Source: Calothrix membranacea FACHB-236 (lineage in GTDB: Bacteria; Cyanobacteriota; Cyanobacteriia; Cyanobacteriales; Nostocaceae). From it: DNA of 42,462 bases. The number at the start of each line of letters is the position of its first letter. Positions within the stretch are counted from its first letter, which is position 1. The stretch is taken from the NCBI RefSeq assembly GCF_014696315.1, contig NZ_JACJPX010000070.1:1-42462 (forward strand), in the 5' to 3' direction. Below, piece after piece: positions 9,362 to 17,768 of this stretch. Below the pieces are notes generated by a model that saw only the letters and a list, made by a program, of their open reading frames with translations, was not told the DNA's origin and made no database searches. The position numbers and the translations under genes are program-made.

Positions 9362-10285
9362 ATGGCTAGAGCAATCGAGCGAATTGATCGGGATATTGCG
9401 TTGCTGAAAGAAGCGATCGCAGCGATCGCCACAGAACTGCAAAAATCTTATGCTATTTACTTAGGCCTTTTAGGGCAAGCTGTTCGTCAGCAGTTGATTT
9501 TGGCAACTTATCACCTGTGTACCCAGGGTTATCCCGAAAAGTTCTTGAGCTTGTCATTGAATCAACGGCACAATTTGCAACAAGCCATCCGCAAGTTGGG
9601 TAAACAAGCAGCTGAGCATTTGCTGACTATTATCAGTAATCAGGAACCGCAGAATGTGGTAGTGGAAGATGAGGGCGATGAGGTAGATGAAGGGGATGAG
9701 GTAGATGAAGGGGATGAGATAGATGAAGGGGATGAGATAGATGAGGGGGATGAGGTAGATGAAGGGGATGAGGTAGATGAGGGTGTTAATAGCAATGCTA
9801 GATCCCAAATCTCTACTTTGAAATTGACCGACCCTTCTAATCCAATGCAGTTACTAGCATGGCAACAAAGCCTAGAGAAGCTAACCCAATATACACTCAA
9901 AAAAGTTTCTCATGATGCTAATGCTGCCCTGCAAAAAGTCAATATTTTACCCAACAAAATACCTGAACCGATTTTAGAAGTAGCTGCGGCTGCATCAGAA
10001 GCCTCTGCCGAAGTTATGCCTGGGCCACCTAACATATTAAATGTGGTAATTGAAATCCCAAATGAGCAGGATGTAGAGGAATCTAGCCTGACAAAAGTTA
10101 TGGCTATTAACCTCCGGCTGGGAGAAATTGAATTTGCTGATGCTAAACTCTCGTCTGCACGCCGACAAATTCGCAACACATTAATTCAGCTAAAGAAACT
10201 AGGACAGGATTATCAAAAGAAGCAGCGAGAACGCTTAATTGCCGAAGCAGAAGCTGCATGGCGTGCAATTTGGGATGATGATTAG
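9362..10285 (+). CDS. Conserved hypothetical protein with DEGDEV repeat tract
   Basis: I do not recognise a named family. The 307-residue protein has a helical N-terminal region (residues 1-95, with ATYHLCTQGYPEKFLSLSLN), then six tandem hexapeptides DEGD-E-V/I plus DEG (residues 103-141), then a helical C-terminal region rich in heptad-like patterns (LGEIEFADAKLSSARRQIRN, then LIQLKKLGQDYQKKQRERL) that suggests coiled coil. No signal peptide or membrane segment is seen. The acidic tract is encoded by an 18-bp unit built from GGGGATGAG, the same unit found as a repeat at the left edge of the window, so it probably arose by capture of a short tandem repeat. The gene sits just before recG on the same strand, separated by a 113-bp MITE-like element. 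Start ATG 9362 has a weak Shine-Dalgarno. Confidence 0.75.
   Translation: MARAIERIDRDIALLKEAIAAIATELQKSYAIYLGLLGQAVRQQLILATYHLCTQGYPEKFLSLSLNQRHNLQQAIRKLGKQAAEHLLTIISNQEPQNVVVEDEGDEVDEGDEVDEGDEIDEGDEIDEGDEVDEGDEVDEGVNSNARSQISTLKLTDPSNPMQLLAWQQSLEKLTQYTLKKVSHDANAALQKVNILPNKIPEPILEVAAAASEASAEVMPGPPNILNVVIEIPNEQDVEESSLTKVMAINLRLGEIEFADAKLSSARRQIRNTLIQLKKLGQDYQKKQRERLIAEAEAAWRAIWDDD
9668..9784 (+). repeat. 18-bp in-frame tandem repeat (six units plus a half)
   Basis: The unit is GATGAAGGGGATGAGGTA with few substitutions, six copies followed by a half unit. It encodes DEGDEV or DEGDEI. The 18-bp unit is two diverged copies of the 9-bp GGGGATGAG repeat. Confidence 0.85.
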
Positions 10286-10323
10286 TTTATCATTTGTCAT
10301 TTGTCATTTGTGATTTGTGAATA

Positions 10324-10436
10324 ACTAGTACACCTCGGCGCAAATAAGCATACCATTCTAAACTCACGAAACGCTTACGCTGTATTCATTTTGAATTTTG
10401 AATTTTGAATTTTGAATTCCGCCTTGCGGTACTAGT
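10324..10436 (+). mobile_element. MITE-like element, ACTAGT family, copy A
   Basis: This is a 113-bp element with imperfect terminal inverted repeats, ACTAGTAC...GGCG at the left and CGCC...GTACTAGT at the right. The right half holds four TTTTGAA heptamers. It aligns end to end with the copy at 41423-41535, which is also 113 bp. It lies between the acidic-repeat gene and recG and contains no reading frame. Confidence 0.7.
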
Positions 10437-10481
10437 GTCTTGCCCGATGCCCGATGCCCAATGCCCCATGCCCCATGCCCC

Positions 10482-12968
10482 ATGACTAACGAGACACCCG
10501 ATTGGATAAGATTGCAAAAAGCCTTGGCTGTAGAAGCGGAACACGGTTTTACAGATTTGATGGGTAGGCAATATCGCTTTAGTGAATTTCTCAGTCTGAC
10601 TCTGGGGAAGTTTCCTATAGGGTTACCCTCAACTGAACGCCGTCGCTGGCAAGAATTAGCACTGCAATTTGCTAAATATTCTCATTTGGGGTTGGAAGAT
10701 AGGCAACATTTGGTAGCAGAAACTCGCAGGTATCTGTATCAATTACAGCAAGATGGGGGGGAGCAGCAAAAGAACGGGGTAGCAGAAGCACAGGCGAGAA
10801 ATTATCAATCCAAAAAACAACAGATCACAACCCCGATTGTGGCTGAGGTAAGCCGGAGGCTTGCGCCCAAAATTGACCAAAAACTCAGCGATTTACCAGA
10901 AATTGGCATCAGAAAAGCTGACAATTTGGCGCGTTTGGGTGTGTATACTGTACGCGACTTACTTTATTACTACCCCCGCGATCATATTGACTATGCACGT
11001 CAGGTAAATATCCGCGAGTTACAGGCGGGTGAAACGGTGACAATAGTTGCAACCGTGAAGCGCTGCAACTGTTTTAATAGTCCGAAAAATCAGAAATTAT
11101 CTATTTTAGAACTGATACTGAAGGATAACACCGGACAAATCAAAGTCAGTCGCTTTTCGGCGGGTGCAAGGTTCACTAGTCGCGCTTGGCAAGAAAGTTT
11201 AAAACGGCGTTATCCGGTGGGTAGTGTGATTGCAGCTTGCGGATTGGTGAAAGCTAGTAAATACGGCTTGACGCTGGATAATCCCGAATTAGAAGTATTG
11301 GCAAATCCTGGTGATACGATTGATTCGTTGACAATTGGGCGGGTTGTGCCAATTTATGCCTTAACTGAGGGTATAGCGGCGAATATGGTCAGACAAGCAG
11401 TCATAGCTGCTTTACCCGCTGCGGCAAATCTCAAAGACCCATTACCCAGTGGTTTGCGAGAGAAGTATGGTTTGATCGAATTGAAAGATGCGATCGCTAA
11501 TATTCACTTTCCCCCAGATAGCGCTTCTCTACAAGTTGCCCGTCGTCGTTTGGTTTTTGACGAGTTTTTCTATTTGCAATTAAGTTTACTGCAACGACAA
11601 CACCAAGCAAGGCAAATCCAAACTAGCGCTATTCTGGCTCCCAAAGGTCAGTTATTAGAAAAATTCTACGAAATACTGCCATTTAAGCTTACTGGCGCAC
11701 AGCAGCGAGTGATTAACGATATTCTTAATGACTTACAACAACCTGCACCCATGAATCGCTTAGTGCAAGGTGATGTAGGTTCTGGGAAAACTGTGGTGGC
11801 TGTGGTGGCTATTTTAGCAGCGATTCAATCTGGCTACCAAGCAGCGCTGATGGCTCCTACTGAGGTTTTAGCAGAACAGCATTACCGCAAGTTAGTGAGT
11901 TGGTTTAACCTGCTGCATTTACCAGTAGAATTACTTACAGGTTCGACAAAAACTGTTAAACGGCGACAAATTCATGCCCAGCTAGAAACGGGAGAATTAC
12001 CCCTATTAGTTGGCACTCATGCCTTGATTCAAGACCCAGTAAACTTCAGGCAGTTGGGGTTAGCAGTAATTGATGAGCAGCATCGCTTTGGTGTGCAGCA
12101 ACGGGCAAGGTTGCAACAAAAAGGTGAACAACCCCATGTATTAACTATGACAGCAACCCCCATTCCCCGCACATTGGCATTGACCATACACGGGGATATG
12201 AATGTCAGCCAGATTGATGAGTTACCACCAGGACGGCAAAAGATTCAAACTACAATGCTGACAGGTCAGCAACGCAGCCATGCTTACGACTTGATGCGGC
12301 GAGAAATTGCCCAAGGAAGGCAAGTTTATGTGATTTTGCCTTTGGTGGAAGAATCAGAAAAGCTAGATTTGCGTTCCGCTGTTGATGAGCATCAAAAGCT
12401 ACAGGAAAGCATTTTTCCAGATTTTCAAGTCGGGTTGCTGCATGGCCGCATGACTTCCGCCGAGAAGGATGAAGCAATTAGCAAATTTCGCGAGAACAAG
12501 ACGCAAATTTTGGTTTCAACTACCGTTGTCGAAGTGGGCGTAGATGTGCCTAATGCTACGGTAATGCTCATCGAAAATGCAGAGCGATTTGGTTTATCAC
12601 AACTGCATCAATTGCGGGGACGGGTTGGGCGTGGTGCGGCGCAGTCTTACTGTTTGTTAATGAGTAGTTCTAGAAGCCCTGACGCACAACAAAGGCTGAA
12701 AGTGATGGAACAATCTCAGGATGGCTTTTTTATCTCGGAAATGGATATGCGTTTTCGCGGCCCTGGGGAAGTTTTGGGAACTCGTCAATCTGGTGTGCCT
12801 GATTTTACTCTAGCTAGTTTGGTAGAAGATGAGGAAGTTTTGCTGTTAGCGCGACAAGCAGCGGAGAAAGTGATTGAGATAGATGCAACGTTAGAGCGTT
12901 GGTATTTGATGAAGGAAGAGTTGAAATATCGGTATGAAAGGTTGATGGGTGGGGCGATAATGACTTGA
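10482..12968 (+). CDS. recG: ATP-dependent DNA helicase RecG
   Basis: RecG remodels stalled replication forks and Holliday junctions. An N-terminal extension typical of cyanobacteria is followed by the wedge/OB domain (GETVTIVATVKRCNCF, then LKDNTGQIKVSRF). The helicase core follows: Walker A GDVGSGKT near residue 430, DEQHRFGVQQR near 530, TMTATPIPRTLALT, and motif VI QLRGRVGRG near 708, ending in the TRG-type RFRGPGEVLGTRQSG. I chose ATG 10482 (MTNETPDWIRL). The in-frame ATG at 10440 would add 14 residues encoded by CCCATGC-type heptamers with no resemblance to RecG. The gene is convergent with the ABC permease, only 21 bp away, with no clear terminator between them. Confidence 0.95.
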   Translation: MTNETPDWIRLQKALAVEAEHGFTDLMGRQYRFSEFLSLTLGKFPIGLPSTERRRWQELALQFAKYSHLGLEDRQHLVAETRRYLYQLQQDGGEQQKNGVAEAQARNYQSKKQQITTPIVAEVSRRLAPKIDQKLSDLPEIGIRKADNLARLGVYTVRDLLYYYPRDHIDYARQVNIRELQAGETVTIVATVKRCNCFNSPKNQKLSILELILKDNTGQIKVSRFSAGARFTSRAWQESLKRRYPVGSVIAACGLVKASKYGLTLDNPELEVLANPGDTIDSLTIGRVVPIYALTEGIAANMVRQAVIAALPAAANLKDPLPSGLREKYGLIELKDAIANIHFPPDSASLQVARRRLVFDEFFYLQLSLLQRQHQARQIQTSAILAPKGQLLEKFYEILPFKLTGAQQRVINDILNDLQQPAPMNRLVQGDVGSGKTVVAVVAILAAIQSGYQAALMAPTEVLAEQHYRKLVSWFNLLHLPVELLTGSTKTVKRRQIHAQLETGELPLLVGTHALIQDPVNFRQLGLAVIDEQHRFGVQQRARLQQKGEQPHVLTMTATPIPRTLALTIHGDMNVSQIDELPPGRQKIQTTMLTGQQRSHAYDLMRREIAQGRQVYVILPLVEESEKLDLRSAVDEHQKLQESIFPDFQVGLLHGRMTSAEKDEAISKFRENKTQILVSTTVVEVGVDVPNATVMLIENAERFGLSQLHQLRGRVGRGAAQSYCLLMSSSRSPDAQQRLKVMEQSQDGFFISEMDMRFRGPGEVLGTRQSGVPDFTLASLVEDEEVLLLARQAAEKVIEIDATLERWYLMKEELKYRYERLMGGAIMT

Positions 12969-12989
12969 TTTTTAACTGCAGATGAACGA

Positions 12990-14114
12990 TTAACTCAACT
13001 GGCGGCGGAATTGATTGATGCTGATGGATAAGAGTAATGTAGCGAAGAGAAAAAGTGCGATCGCATTCCACCAAAGTACTTCTAATCCTACACCTTTGAG
13101 CAGTATGCCTCGCACAATTTCTATATAATGGCGCAAGGGGTCTAGTAGAGATACATACTTAAAGAAAATGGGCATACTTTCTATCGGGGAAATAGCACCA
13201 GAAAGTTGAATCAAGGGTAAATTGATAAAAAACGATGTCAGCACAACTTGCTGCTGAGTACGGCAAACTGTAGCTAGCATTATTCCAATACCAATTCCGA
13301 CAAATAAATATAATCCTGATAGAGTTAAAAATAGGAAAAGATTACCACGAAAAGGTACGCTAAATACTAATCTTCCTATACTTAAAGCTAAAAATACATC
13401 GCCCATCAACAATATAAATAGGGGGACAATTTTAGCCAGTAAAATTTCCCAGGCTTCTGCAGGAGTCATCAATAATTGTTCTAGTGTTCCTGTATCTTTT
13501 TCTCTCACAACTGTGATTGAAGAGACTAAAGAACTAATTAGGGTTAAAACTAATCCTAAAACTCCTGGGATGAAAAACCAACTACTTTTTAATCCCGGAT
13601 TATAAAGAAAAGTGGTTTGGGGAGTAATTAATGGTGGGGCTTGATTAGATGATAAACGACGGCTAAATTGATTGATCATCTGATTGAGATAACCTTGCGC
13701 GATACCTGCTGTATTTGCATCAACTGCGTCAATTAAAATTTGCACTTCTCCAGATTTATCTTCTGATAAATTACGTTTAAAATCTGGGGGGATGATTAAA
13801 CCTGCTGTGATTTTACCTTGGCGTACTTGTTCGCCTAAATCTTGAGTATTGTATAGATATTTTTCTAATATAAAGACTTTATTAACTGTTAAAACGGAAA
13901 CTAATTCTCTACTTTCATAAGTGTTTGCATAATCAACTACTCCTAACTTCAGATAATGCACATCTGGATTGAGGGCAAAGCCATAAAGTAGCATTTGGAT
14001 TGTTGGAGGGATAATTAATAATACTAATGTTTCTCGACTCCGTAATATTTGGCGAAATTCTTTAGTTGCTAAACTCCAGAATCGGCTGTTAAATAAGGTT
14101 TGAATCCATTTCAT
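12990..14114 (-). CDS. ABC-2 type exporter permease (YbhR-like)
   Basis: This 374-residue permease has the ABC-2 membrane topology: one N-terminal helix (LVLLIIPPTIQMLLYGFAL), a large extracytoplasmic domain (about residues 50-175), then five helices in the C-terminal half. VVREKDTGTLEQLLMTPAEAWEILLAK is the coupling segment typical of this family. It is the last gene of a four-gene block (adaptor, double ATPase, permease, permease) ordered like ybhG-ybhF-ybhS-ybhR of E. coli and lies 27 bp after the other permease. The two permeases probably form a heterodimer driven by the double ATPase. The substrate is unknown; related systems export drugs or other amphiphiles. Confidence 0.88.
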   Translation of the reverse strand: MKWIQTLFNSRFWSLATKEFRQILRSRETLVLLIIPPTIQMLLYGFALNPDVHYLKLGVVDYANTYESRELVSVLTVNKVFILEKYLYNTQDLGEQVRQGKITAGLIIPPDFKRNLSEDKSGEVQILIDAVDANTAGIAQGYLNQMINQFSRRLSSNQAPPLITPQTTFLYNPGLKSSWFFIPGVLGLVLTLISSLVSSITVVREKDTGTLEQLLMTPAEAWEILLAKIVPLFILLMGDVFLALSIGRLVFSVPFRGNLFLFLTLSGLYLFVGIGIGIMLATVCRTQQQVVLTSFFINLPLIQLSGAISPIESMPIFFKYVSLLDPLRHYIEIVRGILLKGVGLEVLWWNAIALFLFATLLLSISINQFRRQLS

Positions 14115-14141
14115 AAATTACGATATAGCAGACTTTATTAG

Positions 14142-15287
14142 TTAATCTGAAAGTTGCATTCGCTTTAAAACGCGACGTGCAGCGTTAAATAGTAATAATC
14201 CTAAAATAATTAGCATTACTATGGAAAACCAAACACCTACCCAGCCAGTACCGCGCACGTAGGCATCACGGGTAATTGTAATATAGTACCTAGCGGGAAT
14301 GATTGCAGAAAATAGTGAGAGGGGAAAGGGTATATTACTGAGAGGATAAATGAATCCTGATAGTAGTAAAGCTGTCAAGAAGCCTAATAACGCTACAGCT
14401 TGAACCGCAGAATTTTGATTAGGGACTCGCACGCCAATTAATAAACCAAACATGACACTATCTATTAAAAATAGTAGTGTTCCTATTAATAAAGAAGTTG
14501 GTTCTACTACCCAAGATAATTGCCAAATCATGGCACTGATCAGCATAGTAACTATGGCTATGCAGATACCAATTAGTAGGTAAGCTAAACCTTTGCCTAA
14601 AAGTAATTCTTCGGCAGTGAGACTGGATGCATAAACTTGTAAGATTGTGCCTTTTTCTTTTTCGCGTACCATAGCAACTGCTGTTAATAATGAGGGATAA
14701 ATCCAAAAAATAACGGCATAAATACCAGGTACGATGTACAAAGATTCTTTTCTTCCTGGATTGAACCAAAGGCGGATATGAGCAATGATTCTATCAAAGG
14801 AAGATTGTAACCCTGAATCTCTTAAAAAAAATCTTGTTGTCGCTTGAATAATATTTTTGATAATCCGCGCATTATTAACATCAGTTCCATCTACTAAGAC
14901 TTGAATATCAGTACTTAAGCCGGATTTGATCCGTCGGCTAAAATCTGGAGGAATGACGACAGCAGCTTTCGCCAATCCTTTATCAATAGCTGTTTGAGGA
15001 TTAGAAATTTCAGCTTGTGATTTTTCTGAAGAATTGAAAAGAGGAAATCGATAATTATGAATTGCTTCAAATTGATTCGTAGCAAATAAGCGCTCAATAT
15101 AGCTACGGCTGAGAGGACTGTTATCAAAATCTTGGATAAATAAGGGAATATTTTTCGATTCCAGACGAATCACAAAACCAAAAATAATTAAGGTGATTAA
15201 TGGTAAGAGAAATGCCAACGCTAAAGAAAGGCGATCGCGCTTAAATTGTGCTAACTCTTTGCGACATTGGGAAAGGATTCTTTTCAT
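14142..15287 (-). CDS. ABC-2 type exporter permease (YbhS-like)
   Basis: This 381-residue permease has the same architecture as its downstream partner: N-terminal helix (SLALAFLLPLITLIIFGFV), extracytoplasmic domain, then VAMVREKEKGTILQVYASSLTAEELLLGKG as the coupling segment and four to five further helices. The ATG at 15287 follows directly on a run of ATGACAA heptamers (about 15288-15316), so the repeat lies in the ribosome-binding region. There is no visible Shine-Dalgarno, and translation may depend on coupling to the ATPase gene 100 bp upstream. The partner of the heterodimer is the permease at 12990-14114. Confidence 0.88.
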   Translation of the reverse strand: MKRILSQCRKELAQFKRDRLSLALAFLLPLITLIIFGFVIRLESKNIPLFIQDFDNSPLSRSYIERLFATNQFEAIHNYRFPLFNSSEKSQAEISNPQTAIDKGLAKAAVVIPPDFSRRIKSGLSTDIQVLVDGTDVNNARIIKNIIQATTRFFLRDSGLQSSFDRIIAHIRLWFNPGRKESLYIVPGIYAVIFWIYPSLLTAVAMVREKEKGTILQVYASSLTAEELLLGKGLAYLLIGICIAIVTMLISAMIWQLSWVVEPTSLLIGTLLFLIDSVMFGLLIGVRVPNQNSAVQAVALLGFLTALLLSGFIYPLSNIPFPLSLFSAIIPARYYITITRDAYVRGTGWVGVWFSIVMLIILGLLLFNAARRVLKRMQLSD

Positions 15288-15387
15288 TTGTCATTTGTCA
15301 TTTGTCATTTGTCATTGGTTATTTGTCTCCCTCATCTCCCTCATCTCCCTCATCTTCCTCATCCCCCCAGTCCCCAGTCCCCAATCC

Positions 15388-17346
15388 CTAATCCCCAATC
15401 CCCCCTATGCGCTGTACTATGCCAATGAAAGCATCTTCGAGGGAGAAGGGGATGGAACGCAGGGAATGAATATTGATACTATTATTTTCGAGAGTTGAGC
15501 GAATATGGGGAATTTCTGAGTCGGGATGGTCGAGAACTAGGTGGAGGCGATCGCCAAAAATTGAGACTCGCCATGCTGCTAATTGTGTTTTCAGTAAATT
15601 AGAGGCTGTTTGCGTTTTATCTGTGACTATCTCGATTAATTGTCCTGGTTGAGCTGCTTTGATTTCGCTGGGTGAACCTTGAACTACTACTTCACCTGCT
15701 ACCATAAAGCCCATACGGTTACATTGTTCGGCTTCTTCTAAATAATGGGTTGTCACTAGTACTGCTGTCCCGGATCTGGCAAACTCATTAATTAAGCGCC
15801 AAAATTGACGACGCGCTAAGGGGTCAACTCCTGATGTCGGTTCGTCTAAAAAGAGAATTTCTGGTTCATGCATTACGGAAGCACCAAAGGCGACGCGCTG
15901 CTTCCATCCCCCTGGAAGTTGTCCGGTAAGCATATTTTCTCTACCCACTAAGCCACAAGTCGCCAATACCCAATCTATTTTTCTGCGGCGTAATCTTCTG
16001 GGTACGCCGTACACTCCACAATAAAATTCCAGATTTTGGATAATAGTTAAATCATCGTAGAGTGTAAATTTTTGGCTCATGTAACCAATGCGTTGTCGTA
16101 AAGCACTGCTACGTAAATTTTGAGTTTGTCCCGCTAAGGTAATATTTCCTGATGTTGGTTCCAATAAGCCGCAGAGGATTTTAATTGTAGTTGTTTTACC
16201 AGCCCCATTTGCTCCTAATAACCCGTAAATTTCACCATAGCGAATTTCTAAATCTACACCTTTAACTGCTTGAAAATCTCCAAAGACTTTTCTTAAATTA
16301 TTCGCACCAATCGCCACAGAATCAAAATCGTTTACCCTCTCCCCAGTCACCAGTCCCCAGCCCCCAGTCACTTTTTTAGTACGAGGAAAAGGAATAAATT
16401 CTGGGTCGTTTCCAGATGCACGTAAACGGGTGACAAAAACATTTTCTAGGGTTGCATCTGCGGCTTGAATATTGTCTAGTTGTAATTTGTTTTGGGTAAA
16501 AATTTTCTCAACGGCGGCTTTAGCTGTAACTATGTTTTTTGCTAAAACATCTAACCTATCGCCAAAAGTTTGAATATCGACAATTGATGTTTGTGTATTT
16601 TGGCTAGCTTCATGCAATACTTTCTCTGCGGCTTCTATATGATTAGTGCGAACTTCTAAACGTTGTAAACCTAAACTTTCACGCAACTGGGAAAGCGTAC
16701 CAATTTGCTGAATTTCTCCCTCATACATTAAAGCAATGCGATCGCATCTCTCGGCTTCATCGAGATAAGGTGTTGCAACCACTACAGTCACACCTTCTGC
16801 AGCAATCGCCGCTAAAACATCCCAAAATTCCCGCCGTGATACTGGATCAACACCAGTCGTCGGTTCATCTAACAATAAAATTTCTGGTTGAGAAATCAAC
16901 GCACAGCACAAAGCCAACTTCTGCTTCATCCCACCGGAGAGACGACCAGCCAAGCGATCGCCAAATTTCTCCAAACTCATCAATCGCAGGTATTTCTGGC
17001 GACGCTGTACAAAAACACTCTCAGGAACTTCACGCAAACCAGCGCTATAACGGAGATTTTCATCAATGCTGAGGTCAAGATACAAAGAAAATTGCTGTGT
17101 CAGGTAACCAATAGATAAACGTGCATCACGGGGAAGTTTACCTAAAATCTGAATATTTCCAGCCGATGCTTCCATTACTCCACCTAAAATGTGGAATGTC
17201 GTAGTTTTTCCCGCACCATCAGGGCCAATTAAGCCAAAAATCTCTCCCTGCTTGACAGCAAAATCAATCCCCTTCACGGCAACTAATTTACCGTAGCGTT
17301 TTTGTAAAGCCTCCACTTCAATTACGACACATTTGTCATTTGTCAT
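15388..17346 (-). CDS. Double ABC ATPase of an ABC-2 exporter (YbhF-like)
   Basis: This 652-residue protein contains two complete ABC ATPase domains. The first has Walker A GPDGAGKT (41-48), signature LSGGMKQ (136-142) and Walker B ILLLDEP (156-162). The second has Walker A GANGAGKT (378-385), signature LPGGWKQR (477-484) and Walker B ILFLDEP (497-503). The GPDGAGKT variant and LPGGWKQ signature are typical of YbhF-like ATPases, which energise a permease pair. The interdomain linker (about residues 323-340, DNA about 16327-16380) is encoded by copies of the GGGGACTGG intergenic repeat. The start ATG 17346 lies within an ATGACAA heptamer run, so MTNDK is repeat-derived; the conserved domain starts immediately after (VVIEVEALQKRYGK). 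Confidence 0.92.
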   Translation of the reverse strand: MTNDKCVVIEVEALQKRYGKLVAVKGIDFAVKQGEIFGLIGPDGAGKTTTFHILGGVMEASAGNIQILGKLPRDARLSIGYLTQQFSLYLDLSIDENLRYSAGLREVPESVFVQRRQKYLRLMSLEKFGDRLAGRLSGGMKQKLALCCALISQPEILLLDEPTTGVDPVSRREFWDVLAAIAAEGVTVVVATPYLDEAERCDRIALMYEGEIQQIGTLSQLRESLGLQRLEVRTNHIEAAEKVLHEASQNTQTSIVDIQTFGDRLDVLAKNIVTAKAAVEKIFTQNKLQLDNIQAADATLENVFVTRLRASGNDPEFIPFPRTKKVTGGWGLVTGERVNDFDSVAIGANNLRKVFGDFQAVKGVDLEIRYGEIYGLLGANGAGKTTTIKILCGLLEPTSGNITLAGQTQNLRSSALRQRIGYMSQKFTLYDDLTIIQNLEFYCGVYGVPRRLRRRKIDWVLATCGLVGRENMLTGQLPGGWKQRVAFGASVMHEPEILFLDEPTSGVDPLARRQFWRLINEFARSGTAVLVTTHYLEEAEQCNRMGFMVAGEVVVQGSPSEIKAAQPGQLIEIVTDKTQTASNLLKTQLAAWRVSIFGDRLHLVLDHPDSEIPHIRSTLENNSINIHSLRSIPFSLEDAFIGIVQRIGGIGD

Positions 17347-17768
17347 TGGTCATTTGTCGTTTGTCATTGGTCATTAGAGTCCATCATTGTAGAGACGCGA
17401 TTCATCGCGTCTTTACTCAAGCGAAAAGGTGCAACTGTTAGGTTCAAAGGTGCAATTTCCGAGTAAAAAGCTGCAAGTTCCAAGCAAAAAGGTGCAACTG
17501 TGGGGTTCAAAGCTGCAACTTCCAAGCAAAAAGCCGCAAGTTCCAAGTAAAAAGGTGTAACTGTCAGGCTCAAAAGTACAACCTCCGAGCAAAAAGCCGC
17601 AATTGCCAGGTGCAAAGGTGCAACTTCCGAGCAAAAAGCCGCAACTGTCAGCCTCAAAAGCTCACTTGTCAAGCTCAAAGGCTCAAACTACATCCTCCCT
17701 ACCTCACAAATTCTCTTCCTTTTGTCTTTCTTCTCCCCCTGCTCCCTGCTCCCTGCTCCCTATCCTGT
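17347..17768. other. Gap in exporter operon between ATPase and adaptor genes
   Basis: Apart from the 21-bp array the gap holds ATTTGTC heptamers (17347-17380), a short inverted repeat GACGCGATTCATCGCGTC (17395-17412), and a GCTCCCT heptamer run (17738-17762) directly after the adaptor stop codon. No gene is evident. Confidence 0.5.
17426..17677. repeat. Degenerate 21-bp tandem array, 12 units
   Basis: Twelve consecutive units of exactly 21 bp occur, most matching AAGSYGCAACTKYCRAGYWMA, for example AAGGTGCAACTTCCGAGCAA and AAGCCGCAAGTTCCAAGTAA, with a partial unit from 17678. Two sub-types alternate irregularly, ending in GGTTCA or GAGCAAA. Because 21 is a multiple of three, long frames stay open on both strands (for example 17364-17678 minus, 104 codons), but their products are simple repeats. 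It sits between the adaptor and ATPase genes of the exporter operon. Confidence 0.85.

Noticed and set aside
9151-9369. 72-codon plus-strand frame before the acidic-repeat gene
   Set aside because: It runs through purine/pyrimidine-rich repeats, overlaps the next start and has low-complexity composition.
9668-9784. Tandem 18-bp units as a possible CRISPR or protein-binding array
   Set aside because: There are no spacers, and the units are in frame inside a clear gene.
10440-10481. N-terminal extension of RecG by 14 residues
   Set aside because: Encoded by CCCATGC-type heptamers; ATG 10482 gives a normal RecG start.
17364-17678. 104-codon minus-strand frame in the exporter operon gap
   Set aside because: It is explained by the 21-bp array, which keeps frames open on both strands; the product is a simple repeat with no domain.
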